Source: an uncultured Bacilli bacterium (lineage in GTDB: Bacteria > Bacillota_I > Bacilli_A > RF39 > UBA660). Taken from it: a stretch of 5,001 nt of DNA. Positions 1-5,001 of this stretch are shown here, piece after piece; within the stretch, counting starts at the first letter, position 1; every line of letters starts with the position of its first letter. The position numbers and the translations under genes are program-made. The DNA lies in contig CAKPCA010000036.1 of NCBI GenBank assembly GCA_934141145.1, positions 1 through 5,001 on the forward strand. The letters are read 5' to 3'. The notes below the pieces were generated by a model. It was not told where the DNA came from, did no database searches, and saw nothing but the letters and a program-made list of their open reading frames with translations.

Positions 1-579
1 TTCATATCCATTTGTTGTTTTAAAATTAGATGGTACTTCTAAATTTCCATGATGTTCATAATATTTCTTGGCTAGTTTATATTTTTTGTTCCATGTTTCT
101 TCCCATTTATTTGTCTCAAATCTCATTCCTATTTGACTTAATAATTTTATTTGGTCTTCTGTTATCTTATATTTTCCTTGTCCATTATATGCACTTTTTT
201 GAATATATATCCAACGTCCTAATTTAATTCCATTTTCATCATATTCATATCCATTTGTTGTTTTAAATTCTCGTGGCACTTCTAAATTTCCATGATGTTC
301 ATAATATTTTTTGGATAATTCATACTTTTTATTCCATTCTTCTTCATTGTTTCTTATTTTAAATCTCATTCCTATTTTTTCTAATAGATTTATTTGTTCT
401 TCTGTTATCCTATGTGCTCCTTGCCCGTTATATGCACTTCTTTGAGTATATATCCAAAATCCTAATTTAATTCCATTTTCATCATATTCATATCCATTTG
501 TTGTTTTAAAATTAAATGGCACTTCTAAATTTCCATGATGTTCATAATATTTCTTGGCTAGTTCATATTTTTTGTTCCA
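1..579 (-). repeat. 243-bp in-frame tandem repeat encoding HA domains
   Basis: The period is exactly 243 bp (81 codons): the same sequence beginning ttcatatccatttgttg starts at 1, 244 and 487 on the plus strand. Reading along the gene, unit A is 579-337, unit B 336-94 and unit C 93-1 (incomplete). Over the first 93 bases of each copy, counted by eye, the two outer copies (from 1 and from 487) differ at about three positions, while the middle copy (from 244) differs from the 487 copy at about ten. Adjacent copies are therefore not the most similar ones. The array may continue to the left of the window. Confidence 0.93.
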
Positions 580-681
580 TTTTTCCTTACGCTTTGTTTC
601 AAGTTTCTTTTTTTCTTGTTTTAGTTGTTCTATTTGTTTTTCTCTAGTAATTGACATTTCTTTAATACAAAAATTATTCAT
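1..681 (-). CDS. Tandem helicase-associated (HA) domain protein, C-terminus beyond the window
   Basis: The frame is open for 227 codons from ATG at 681 to the left edge with no stop, so the gene is partial at its 3' end. After a short charged, probably coiled N-terminus (residues 8-34, rich in Lys, Glu and Gln), the protein consists of HA domains starting at W35, W116 and W197, the last one cut. Each copy shows the family pattern: W-N-K-K-Y, then Y-Y-E-H-H-G-N-L-E-V-P, then LGxWIYxQ, then I-G-M-R-F. HA domains (PF03457) normally sit behind a superfamily 2 helicase and are thought to bind nucleic acid; here no helicase motif precedes them. The start at 681 has GGAGGGG at 686-692, four bases upstream, and a strong promoter at 707-734. 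An internal ATG at 657 has no comparable ribosome site. It diverges from tmcAL. Family assignment is firm; function is unknown. Confidence 0.88.
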   Translation of the reverse strand, partial: MNNFCIKEMSITREKQIEQLKQEKKKLETKRKEKWNKKYELAKKYYEHHGNLEVPFNFKTTNGYEYDENGIKLGFWIYTQRSAYNGQGAHRITEEQINLLEKIGMRFKIRNNEEEWNKKYELSKKYYEHHGNLEVPREFKTTNGYEYDENGIKLGRWIYIQKSAYNGQGKYKITEDQIKLLSQIGMRFETNKWEETWNKKYKLAKKYYEHHGNLEVPSNFKTTNGYE

Positions 682-685
682 ATAA

Positions 686-692
686 CCCCTCC
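686..692 (-). promoter_or_regulatory. Ribosome binding site of the HA-repeat gene
   Basis: GGAGGGG on the minus strand lies four bases before the ATG at 681. It is the strongest ribosome site near this end of the gene and decides for the 681 start over the in-frame ATG at 657. Confidence 0.8.
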
Positions 693-706
693 AAAATTAA
701 GAATAT

Positions 707-734
707 ATTATACCATGAATATCAATAATGTCAA
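707..734 (-). promoter_or_regulatory. Sigma-A promoter with extended -10 for the HA-repeat gene
   Basis: On the minus strand a perfect TTGACA (729-734) is followed by a 16-base spacer and a perfect TATAAT (707-712) preceded by TGG, giving the extended -10 form TGnTATAAT. Transcription would start near 700, leaving a leader of about 19 bases that contains the ribosome site. Both hexamers match consensus, so this is the best promoter in the window and suggests that the HA-repeat gene is well expressed. Confidence 0.85.
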
Positions 735-754
735 TTTAAAAGATTAGTTAAAAC

Positions 755-780
755 TTGCCTTGCTTATAACTACTATAAAT
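755..780 (+). promoter_or_regulatory. tmcAL: Possible weak promoter for tmcAL
   Basis: TATAAC (765-770) and TATAAA (774-779) are both acceptable -10 elements upstream of the tmcAL ribosome site at 796-801. No good -35 is found at the right distance from either: TTGCCT at 755-760 is only 13 bases before the second. The region must hold the tmcAL promoter because the upstream gene diverges, but the exact element is not resolved. Confidence 0.3.
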
Positions 781-808
781 GATAAAATAAGAAAAAAGGA
801 GAAAGTGT

Positions 809-1921
809 ATGAAAAGTATAGGAATTATCTGCGAATATAATCCATTTCACAATGGTCATATTTATCATATAAACAAAATAAAAGAGATGTTTCCTGATTC
901 AGTTATCATTCTTGTTATGAGTGGTAATTTTACTCAAAGAGGAGATGCATCAATTATAAATAAATGGAATAAAACAAAAATAGCACTTAATCATAATATT
1001 GATTTAGTTGTAGAACTTCCTTTTACTTTTACTAATCAATCTGCGGATACATTTGCTTTTGGAGCGTGCTCTGTACTTAATTATTTAAAAGTAGACTATC
1101 TTATATTTGGTAGCGAATCAGATAATATAGATTACATAAAAAATATTGTAAATATTGAAGATGATAAAAAATATCAAGAAAAAGTAAAAGAATTACTTGA
1201 TAACGGTATTAACTATCCTACTGCTTTATCTAAAGCATTAAAAGATTTTAATATTAATTTAAGTGATAACTCTAATGATTTACTTGGAATATCATATGTT
1301 AAGGCATTAAAAAAATTAAATAGTAAGATTATACCAATAACTATTAAAAGAACTAATAATTATAATGATAAAACTCTAATAAAGTATATTACGAGTGCAA
1401 CAAGTATTAGAGAAAACATAAATAAAAAAAATATTAAGAAATATGTACCAAAAGATACATATAAATGTTTAAAAGAAAAAAAATATTTTATTGAAGATTA
1501 TTATCCACTACTTAAATATAAAATTATGAGTGAAATTAATGACTTAAATAAATATAATGATGTTAATGAAGGAATTGAAAACAGAATAAAAAAAGTAATA
1601 TATGAATCTAATTCTTATGATGAACTTATAATGAATATAAAATCTAAAAGATATACATATAGTAAGATTAAGAGAATACTTTTAAATATACTAGTTGGAT
1701 TTACTAAAGAAGATAAAGAAAAAAATAAAGAAATTAATTATATAAGAGTACTTGGATTTAATAAAAATGGTAAGAATTACCTAAGTAAAATAAAAAAAGA
1801 ATGTACTATTCCTATATATACAAACTTTAATAAAGATTTAGAATATGAACTTAAAGTTACATCTATATATGATGAATCATTAATAAAAGAAGAGATTAAA
1901 AACATTATTATATGTGATTAA
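809..1921 (+). CDS. tmcAL: tRNA(Met) cytidine acetate ligase TmcAL (YlbM family)
   Basis: TmcAL is a cytoplasmic enzyme that uses ATP and acetate to form N4-acetylcytidine at the wobble position of elongator tRNA-Met, which helps accurate AUG decoding; this was shown for the Bacillus subtilis protein. The 370-residue sequence starts with the nucleotidyltransferase core: EYNPFHNGH at 9-17 with the ATP-binding HxGH motif at 14-17, SGNFTQRGD at 38-46, and a GSE at 101-103. Further family blocks are SNDLLGISYVKAL (155-167), KRT (180-182), SATSIRE (196-202), KRYTYSKIKRILLNIL (280-295) and RVLGFNKNG (313-321). It is somewhat shorter than the roughly 415-residue Bacillus protein but keeps the landmarks at both ends, so it looks intact. 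The ATG at 809 has AAGGAG at 796-801, seven bases upstream. It converges on holA with a seven-base gap. Confidence 0.93.
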   Translation: MKSIGIICEYNPFHNGHIYHINKIKEMFPDSVIILVMSGNFTQRGDASIINKWNKTKIALNHNIDLVVELPFTFTNQSADTFAFGACSVLNYLKVDYLIFGSESDNIDYIKNIVNIEDDKKYQEKVKELLDNGINYPTALSKALKDFNINLSDNSNDLLGISYVKALKKLNSKIIPITIKRTNNYNDKTLIKYITSATSIRENINKKNIKKYVPKDTYKCLKEKKYFIEDYYPLLKYKIMSEINDLNKYNDVNEGIENRIKKVIYESNSYDELIMNIKSKRYTYSKIKRILLNILVGFTKEDKEKNKEINYIRVLGFNKNGKNYLSKIKKECTIPIYTNFNKDLEYELKVTSIYDESLIKEEIKNIIICD

Positions 1922-1930
1922 TCTCTTTTT
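1890..1930. terminator. Bidirectional terminator shared by tmcAL and holA
   Basis: AAGAGATTAA (1890-1899) pairs perfectly with TTAATCTCTT (1918-1927), ten base pairs. Inside the 18-base loop, ACAT (1902-1905) can pair with ATGT (1912-1915) to lengthen the hairpin. On the plus strand the stem runs into a T-run (1926-1930). On the minus strand it is followed by CTTTTATTA. It can therefore stop transcription from both convergent genes. The 5' arm and loop lie within the last ten codons of tmcAL, the 3' arm includes its stop codon, and the holA stop (1929-1931) is two bases beyond the stem. Confidence 0.8.
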
Positions 1931-2882
1931 ATATATTAAGTAAAAACATCTCAAAACCAAATGACTTATCTAATTTTCCAGATTTAATTGAGTAATCTAA
2001 TTCTTCTAATTTTATCAAATAATTTTCAAGTTCATTAATTTTAAAATTAGACTGCATAGCAAGTTTTACCCTATATGGATGTTCTCTTATTATTGTTGCC
2101 ATATCTCTTTCTTTATAACCATTTTTTACCATTAGTTTTACTTGCAATATCATTCTAAATTGATTTGCAAGCATAACAATTAATTTTATTTCTTCTTCTC
2201 CCATTAATATTAAATCTTTATAAATATTAATTATTTTCTTTTTATCTTTATTCATTACAGCATTTGTTAATTCAAATATATTATCTTCTATATTTTTAAA
2301 TACTAGATTTTCTATATCTTCTTCAGTTATGTTTTTTTCATCATCTTTATATAAAAATATCTTATCACATTCACTTATTAAATTAGATAAATTACTTCCT
2401 GCTCTTTCAATCAATTTTATGCACGCATTTTTAGACATATTGTATCCATTTTTATTTACATAATCAATTATATAATTATTAAGATTATAATTTTCTTTTT
2501 TTTGTGCTTCTATTACAGTAGAATTTTTCTTTAATTCTTTTACTATTTTCTTTCTATCATCTAATTTTTCTTTTCTTACAACAAATACTAAAAATACATC
2601 CGTAAATGGATTGTTTATATATTTTATAAGTGAATCTATGTCATGATTTATTTCCTTTTTATTTTCACCAGTTAAAAATGTACATCCTTCACAAATAACT
2701 AATTTTTTACTATCAAACATACTTACCGTAGATGCTTCTTCAAGCGCTAGTGAAACATTTACTTCATCTAAATTGTACTTTATTATATTGTCATCTATTA
2801 TGTTATTATCAGTTATTATCTTCTTTATTGCTTCATCTATAATATAATCTTCAATTCCATAAATTAAATATAAATTATCCAT
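1929..2882 (-). CDS. holA: DNA polymerase III delta subunit (clamp-loader subunit HolA)
   Basis: The delta subunit opens the beta sliding clamp within the clamp-loader complex at the replication fork. The 317-residue protein shows the family layout: an N-terminal YLIYGIEDYIIDEA (5-18), the AAA+-like segment with STVSMFDSKKLVIC (51-64), the middle block GYNMSKNACIKLIERAG ending in ECDKIFLY (146-178), and the C-terminal collar domain with NIFELTNAVMNKD (201-213), MGEEEIKLIVMLANQFR (227-243), HPYRVK (268-273) and the tail LDYSIKSGKLDKSFGFE (295-311). Its length is slightly under the usual 330-345 residues. A GTG three codons upstream (2891) would give 320 residues, but ATG at 2882 is preferred because AGGTGA lies at 2888-2893, overlapping that GTG. 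Like many delta subunits it has no usable Walker A motif. It has its own promoter and a terminator shared with tmcAL. Confidence 0.92.
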   Translation of the reverse strand: MDNLYLIYGIEDYIIDEAIKKIITDNNIIDDNIIKYNLDEVNVSLALEEASTVSMFDSKKLVICEGCTFLTGENKKEINHDIDSLIKYINNPFTDVFLVFVVRKEKLDDRKKIVKELKKNSTVIEAQKKENYNLNNYIIDYVNKNGYNMSKNACIKLIERAGSNLSNLISECDKIFLYKDDEKNITEEDIENLVFKNIEDNIFELTNAVMNKDKKKIINIYKDLILMGEEEIKLIVMLANQFRMILQVKLMVKNGYKERDMATIIREHPYRVKLAMQSNFKINELENYLIKLEELDYSIKSGKLDKSFGFEMFLLNI

Positions 2883-2887
2883 TTTCT

Positions 2888-2893
2888 TCACCT
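2888..2893 (-). promoter_or_regulatory. holA: Ribosome binding site that fixes the holA start
   Basis: AGGTGA on the minus strand matches the 3' part of the Bacillota Shine-Dalgarno consensus (AGGAGGTGA) and sits five bases before the ATG at 2882. It overlaps the upstream in-frame GTG (2889-2891), which has no ribosome site of its own. The predicted transcript start near 2894 would leave that GTG with almost no leader. Confidence 0.72.
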
Positions 2894-2900
2894 ATTATTT

Positions 2901-2929
2901 ATTATAACATAACAAAAAAATTAAGTGAA
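2901..2929 (-). promoter_or_regulatory. holA: Extended -10 promoter for holA, -35 inside the upstream terminator
   Basis: On the minus strand TATAAT (2901-2906) is preceded by TGT, forming TGnTATAAT. TTCACT (2924-2929, four of six consensus bases) lies 17 bases upstream. The -35 is part of the stem-loop that ends the GH5 gene. The predicted start near 2894 gives a very short leader that begins about at the ribosome site. Confidence 0.72.
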
Positions 2930-2941
2930 TAATCACTTAAT
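2914..2941 (-). terminator. Rho-independent terminator of the GH5 gene
   Basis: TTAAGTGA (2921-2928) and TCACTTAA (2933-2940) form a perfect eight-pair stem with a four-base loop, extended by one A-T pair (2920/2941). On the minus strand it is followed by seven Ts (2914-2920). The stop codon of the GH5 gene (2937-2939) is inside the stem, so the terminator starts before translation ends. Confidence 0.82.
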
Positions 2942-4574
2942 CTTTTAATGCTTCTTTTATTATTTTTCCACTTTCTGATAAATATTCTTCTGATATTTTA
3001 TTTGATGGAGCACCTGTTATTAACATTGCACTACTTTCATTCTTATTTGATAATGACCAATTTGCCCAGCTTATATTATTTTCTTTCATAAAATTTAACC
3101 ATTTTAGAGTTTCTTCTTTATATACTCCTCCATTACCACTTGCATCACTTACTCCCCATTCACTTACAAATATTGGTATTTCTTTTAGTGCTTCTTTTGC
3201 TCTTTCTCTTAACCATTCTGTATGTGTTCCTGAATAAAAATGCAAAGCATACATTACTAATTCATCATTTATTTTATTATTGGCAGGTTTATCTACTTCT
3301 TGACTCCATGTTGGTGTTCCTACTATTATTATTGATTTCTTACTATTTTCTCTTATTACTTTTATTACTTCTTCTGCATATGGTTTTATATTATTTTCCC
3401 ATGTTACATTTCCATTTGGTTCATTACATATTTCATATATTACATTTGGATAATCTTTATATTTTAAACTCATTTCTCTAAAGAATTCTTTTGCTTCTTC
3501 TTTATGTATTAATGGATCTCCATCACTTAATATATGCCAGTCTATTATTACATACATATCTTCTTTTTTTGCTATTTCTACTATTTTTTCTACTTTCTCT
3601 TTTATATTTCTATTACTTATATATCCATTTTCTTCTGTGTACATTGCTATTCTTATCAAATTACTTCCCATTTCTTTTAAGTCTTTTATTGTTTCTTCAT
3701 TTGCATATTCTCCATACCACTGAAGTCCATGTGTACTCATTCCTTTTAATTGTATTTTTTCATTTTTTTCATTTACTAATGTGTTATCCTTTATTTTTAA
3801 CCATCCATTATAACTTACTAAATTATTTTTTGTTACTGCTGGAGCCTCTTTTTTTACGCATGTTCCATTACTACCTTTTTCATAACCTTCTTTGCAGATA
3901 CATATATTTGTTTCTTTATCTAGTTCTTCATTTGTACTACATACCTTTGGTTCTTCTTTATTTATGCATGTTCCATTGCTACCTTTTTCATAACCTTCTT
4001 TACATACACATGTATTTGTTTCTTTATCTAGTTCTTCATTTGTACTACATACCTTTGGTTCTTCTTTTTTTATGCATGTTCCATTACTATCTTTTTCATA
4101 ACCTTCTTTACATACACATGTATTTGTTTCTTTATCTAGTTCTTCATTTATACTACATACCTTTGGTTCTTCTTTTTTTACTGTATCTATATTATTATTT
4201 TCTTTGCTATTATCATTTTTATCATTTGATACTACTGTTTCTTGTTTCTTATCATCAGTTACAGTTTTAATTTCTTCTGATTTAATATTATTATTTGTCT
4301 TAGATTTATTTTCATTTTTTTTAGTTATGGTATTATTTTGAACATTTTCTGTTATTTTAGAAGAAGTATTATTACTATTCTCCGAATCATCCTTAGTATT
4401 ATCTTTTTCTGTTAATTCTGGAATCTTATCATCTTTTACTTCTTTTCTATAATATTCTTCATACCCATCATTTAGATATCTTGGATTATTATGCATATTA
4501 ATTATTTTTGCTGCAAGTAAACATAAAACTACTACTAGTATTGCACATATTAATGTATTAAATATTTTTTTCAT
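2937..4574 (-). CDS. Secreted or anchored GH5 endoglucanase with four-cysteine repeats
   Basis: The 545-residue protein has four parts: a lysine start and hydrophobic segment (residues 4-26) acting as a signal peptide or membrane anchor; a low-complexity Asn/Lys/Glu/Thr-rich linker (about 45-135); three 36-residue repeats (139-246), each with four cysteines; and a GH5 catalytic domain (about 256-545). The enzyme domain closely resembles GH5 subfamily 2 cellulases of Clostridium and Bacillus. Recognised blocks are MSTHGLQWYGEY (279-290), R308, DWH (345-347), NEPNG with acid/base E385, ALHFYSGTH (443-451) and SEWG with nucleophile E472, plus W506. All expected catalytic residues are present, so activity on beta-1,4-glucans outside the membrane is likely. 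No classical carbohydrate-binding module, dockerin, LPXTG or convincing lipobox is seen. AGGGGG (4583-4588) lies eight bases before the ATG. It is flanked by its own promoter and terminator. Confidence 0.92.
   Translation of the reverse strand: MKKIFNTLICAILVVVLCLLAAKIINMHNNPRYLNDGYEEYYRKEVKDDKIPELTEKDNTKDDSENSNNTSSKITENVQNNTITKKNENKSKTNNNIKSEEIKTVTDDKKQETVVSNDKNDNSKENNNIDTVKKEEPKVCSINEELDKETNTCVCKEGYEKDSNGTCIKKEEPKVCSTNEELDKETNTCVCKEGYEKGSNGTCINKEEPKVCSTNEELDKETNICICKEGYEKGSNGTCVKKEAPAVTKNNLVSYNGWLKIKDNTLVNEKNEKIQLKGMSTHGLQWYGEYANEETIKDLKEMGSNLIRIAMYTEENGYISNRNIKEKVEKIVEIAKKEDMYVIIDWHILSDGDPLIHKEEAKEFFREMSLKYKDYPNVIYEICNEPNGNVTWENNIKPYAEEVIKVIRENSKKSIIIVGTPTWSQEVDKPANNKINDELVMYALHFYSGTHTEWLRERAKEALKEIPIFVSEWGVSDASGNGGVYKEETLKWLNFMKENNISWANWSLSNKNESSAMLITGAPSNKISEEYLSESGKIIKEALKD
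3837..4160 (-). repeat. Three 108-bp in-frame repeats encoding four-cysteine units
   Basis: Units lie at 4160-4053, 4052-3945 and 3944-3837. Each encodes 36 residues with the spacing C-x12-C-x-C-x11-C (cysteines 140/153/155/167, 176/189/191/203 and 212/225/227/239). The text runs from VCS through NEELDKETN and CKEGYEK to NGTC and a charged KKEEPK joint. Units 1 and 2 differ at three residues, units 2 and 3 at six. The pattern looks like a short EGF-like or half-EGF module with two disulfides, suitable as a rigid stalk between membrane and enzyme; that role is inference. Confidence 0.9.
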
Positions 4575-4601
4575 AAATTTTTCCCCCTGAAATTGAAAGA
4601 T

Positions 4602-4630
4602 ATTATAACACTTTTTTTAAAAAAATACAA
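4602..4630 (-). promoter_or_regulatory. Extended -10 promoter of the GH5 gene, -35 in the upstream T-tract
   Basis: On the minus strand TATAAT (4602-4607) is preceded by TGT, and TTGTAT (4625-4630) lies 17 bases upstream. The -35 element falls in the T-rich tail of the preceding terminator. A start near 4595 gives a leader of about 20 bases that holds the AGGGGG ribosome site. Confidence 0.72.
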
Positions 4631-4655
4631 AAAAAGTTATCATAATTGATAACTT
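4621..4655 (-). terminator. Rho-independent terminator of the Rpn-like gene
   Basis: AAGTTATCA (4634-4642) and TGATAACTT (4647-4655) form a perfect nine-pair stem with a four-base loop. On the minus strand the stem runs into TTTTT, then GTA and another run of seven Ts (down to about 4618). It lies about 10 bases after the stop of the Rpn-like gene at 4666-4668. Confidence 0.87.
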
Positions 4656-4665
4656 AAATATATTA

Positions 4666-5001
4666 TTAATTTTTATTATTGCCTAATTTATTTATTTCTT
4701 CTATAGAAAGACCAGTTAATTCTGATATTTCTTCTGTCTTCATATTTTTATTCAACATATTTCTTGCTATTTCTATTGATTTATTATTTGATCCTTGTTC
4801 TATGCCTTCCTTTATTCCTTCTTTTATTCCTTCTTTTATGCCATCTTCTTTTGCCTCATTATATAAACTATTTTGTATCTTTCTTTTATCTTCTTCTTCA
4901 CTCATATAACTCATAAACTCTGGGTCATTATTTACTATTGTTACTTTTGTTATATATTTATCTACTATCTTATCTTTTGGCATAGTTTCTAACTCCTTCT
5001 T
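4666..5001 (-). CDS. C-terminal part of an Rpn/PD-(D/E)XK nuclease-family transposase-like protein
   Basis: 111 codons are visible before the stop, and the frame stays open to the right edge, so the 5' part is missing. The visible part matches the C-terminal tail of Rpn-family (PF12784-type) recombination-promoting nucleases. Counted from the edge it has a helical stretch ending in FMSYMSEEEDKRKIQNS, then the repeated G-I-K-E run (residues 53-70) and a final helix-turn-helix-like segment with IARNML, EEISELTGLS and EEINKL (77-106). In full members the catalytic nuclease domain lies upstream, and these proteins promote RecA-independent recombination in E. coli. An ATG at 4981-4983 has AAGGAG nine bases upstream, but the six in-frame codons before it read KKELET, fitting a continuing family protein, so I treat the gene as cut by the window. 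Whether the whole gene is intact cannot be seen. Confidence 0.75.
   Translation of the reverse strand, partial: KKELETMPKDKIVDKYITKVTIVNNDPEFMSYMSEEEDKRKIQNSLYNEAKEDGIKEGIKEGIKEGIEQGSNNKSIEIARNMLNKNMKTEEISELTGLSIEEINKLGNNKN
4792..4845 (-). repeat. 12-bp microrepeat encoding the GIKE run
   Basis: A short in-frame repeat with a 12-base period encodes G-I-K-E / G-I-K-E / G-I-K-E / G-I-E-Q in the Rpn-like protein. Such (G-I-x-E)n runs are a hallmark of this family's tail and vary in copy number between homologues. The stretch likely forms a charged helix linking the nuclease part to the C-terminal segment. Confidence 0.8.

Noticed and set aside
30..227. 65-residue hydrophobic open frame on the plus strand
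   Set aside because: It lies antisense to the HA-repeat gene, has no ribosome site, and its composition is the expected shadow of that gene.
1..579. Regular direct repeats as a CRISPR array
   Set aside because: The period is 243 bp, a multiple of three, and the whole unit is conserved and coding. There are no short repeats with unique spacers.
3140..4270. Long leucine- and tyrosine-rich open frames on the plus strand (3140-3481 and 3491-4270) resembling multi-span membrane proteins
   Set aside because: They are antisense to the GH5 gene. Reading Glu/Lys/Asn-rich codons backwards in AT-rich DNA gives Leu/Phe/Tyr-rich text, the repeats in them mirror the cysteine repeats, and the opposite strand has full catalytic motifs.
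4520..4574. Lipoprotein signal in the GH5 protein (C10 or C18)
   Set aside because: The residues before either cysteine do not fit a lipobox, and C10 is too close to the N-terminus. A plain signal peptide or anchor is more likely.
809..4574. Alternative genetic code with TGA as tryptophan, considered because of the Mollicutes-like AT content
   Set aside because: All tryptophans in conserved motifs that I checked are TGG and no conserved position needs TGA.
4679..4909. 76-residue open frame on the plus strand with FIPSFIPSF repeats
   Set aside because: It is the shadow of the GIKE microrepeat of the Rpn-like gene on the other strand.
4981..4995. ATG at 4983 with AAGGAG upstream as the true start of a small 105-residue protein
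   Set aside because: The frame stays open upstream to the edge and encodes KKELET, which fits the family. The AAGGAG is also just Lys-Glu codons. It cannot be fully excluded without the sequence to the right.
1929..5001. One operon of the Rpn-like gene, GH5 and holA
   Set aside because: Each gap contains a clear hairpin with a T-tract on the minus strand followed by a new extended -10 promoter.

Overview
This window comes from a strongly AT-rich bacterial chromosome. All readable genes use the standard code: tryptophans are TGG, every visible stop is TAA, and no in-frame TGA occurs. Shine-Dalgarno sites, sigma-A-type promoters and a TmcAL-type tRNA ligase together point to a low-GC Bacillota (Bacilli or an RF39/Erysipelotrichales-like gut lineage). 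That placement is inference; there is no rRNA here to confirm it.

Layout from left to right. (1) At 1-681, minus strand and cut by the left edge, is a protein made of tandem helicase-associated (HA) domains with an exact 243-bp period and no helicase domain in front of them. (2) A 127-bp divergent intergenic region carries a strong extended -10 promoter for the HA gene and a poorly defined one for the next gene. (3) At 809-1921, plus strand, is tmcAL (ylbM), the tRNA-Met cytidine acetate ligase. (4) At 1929-2882, minus strand and convergent, is holA, the DNA polymerase III delta subunit. tmcAL and holA share a bidirectional hairpin terminator whose stem lies inside the last codons of tmcAL. 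(5) At 2937-4574, minus strand, is an exported or membrane-anchored GH5 (subfamily 2-like) endoglucanase. It is built as a hydrophobic N-terminus, an Asn/Lys/Thr-rich linker, three 36-residue four-cysteine repeats and the catalytic domain. (6) At 4666-5001, minus strand and cut by the right edge, is the C-terminal part of an Rpn/PD-(D/E)XK nuclease-family transposase-like protein.

The three minus-strand genes on the right (rpn-like, GH5, holA) lie head to tail, but each is separated by its own hairpin terminator. The promoter of the next gene overlaps that terminator or its T-tract, so they look like compactly packed single-gene units and not one operon. Functionally the window mixes two housekeeping genes (tRNA modification and replication clamp loading) with three accessory genes (HA-repeat protein, surface cellulase, Rpn-type nuclease).

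I see no CRISPR array, tRNA, rRNA, insertion-sequence ends or riboswitch. The least explained items are the stand-alone HA-repeat protein and the cysteine-repeat stalk of the cellulase. I do not see a clearly new multi-gene system.
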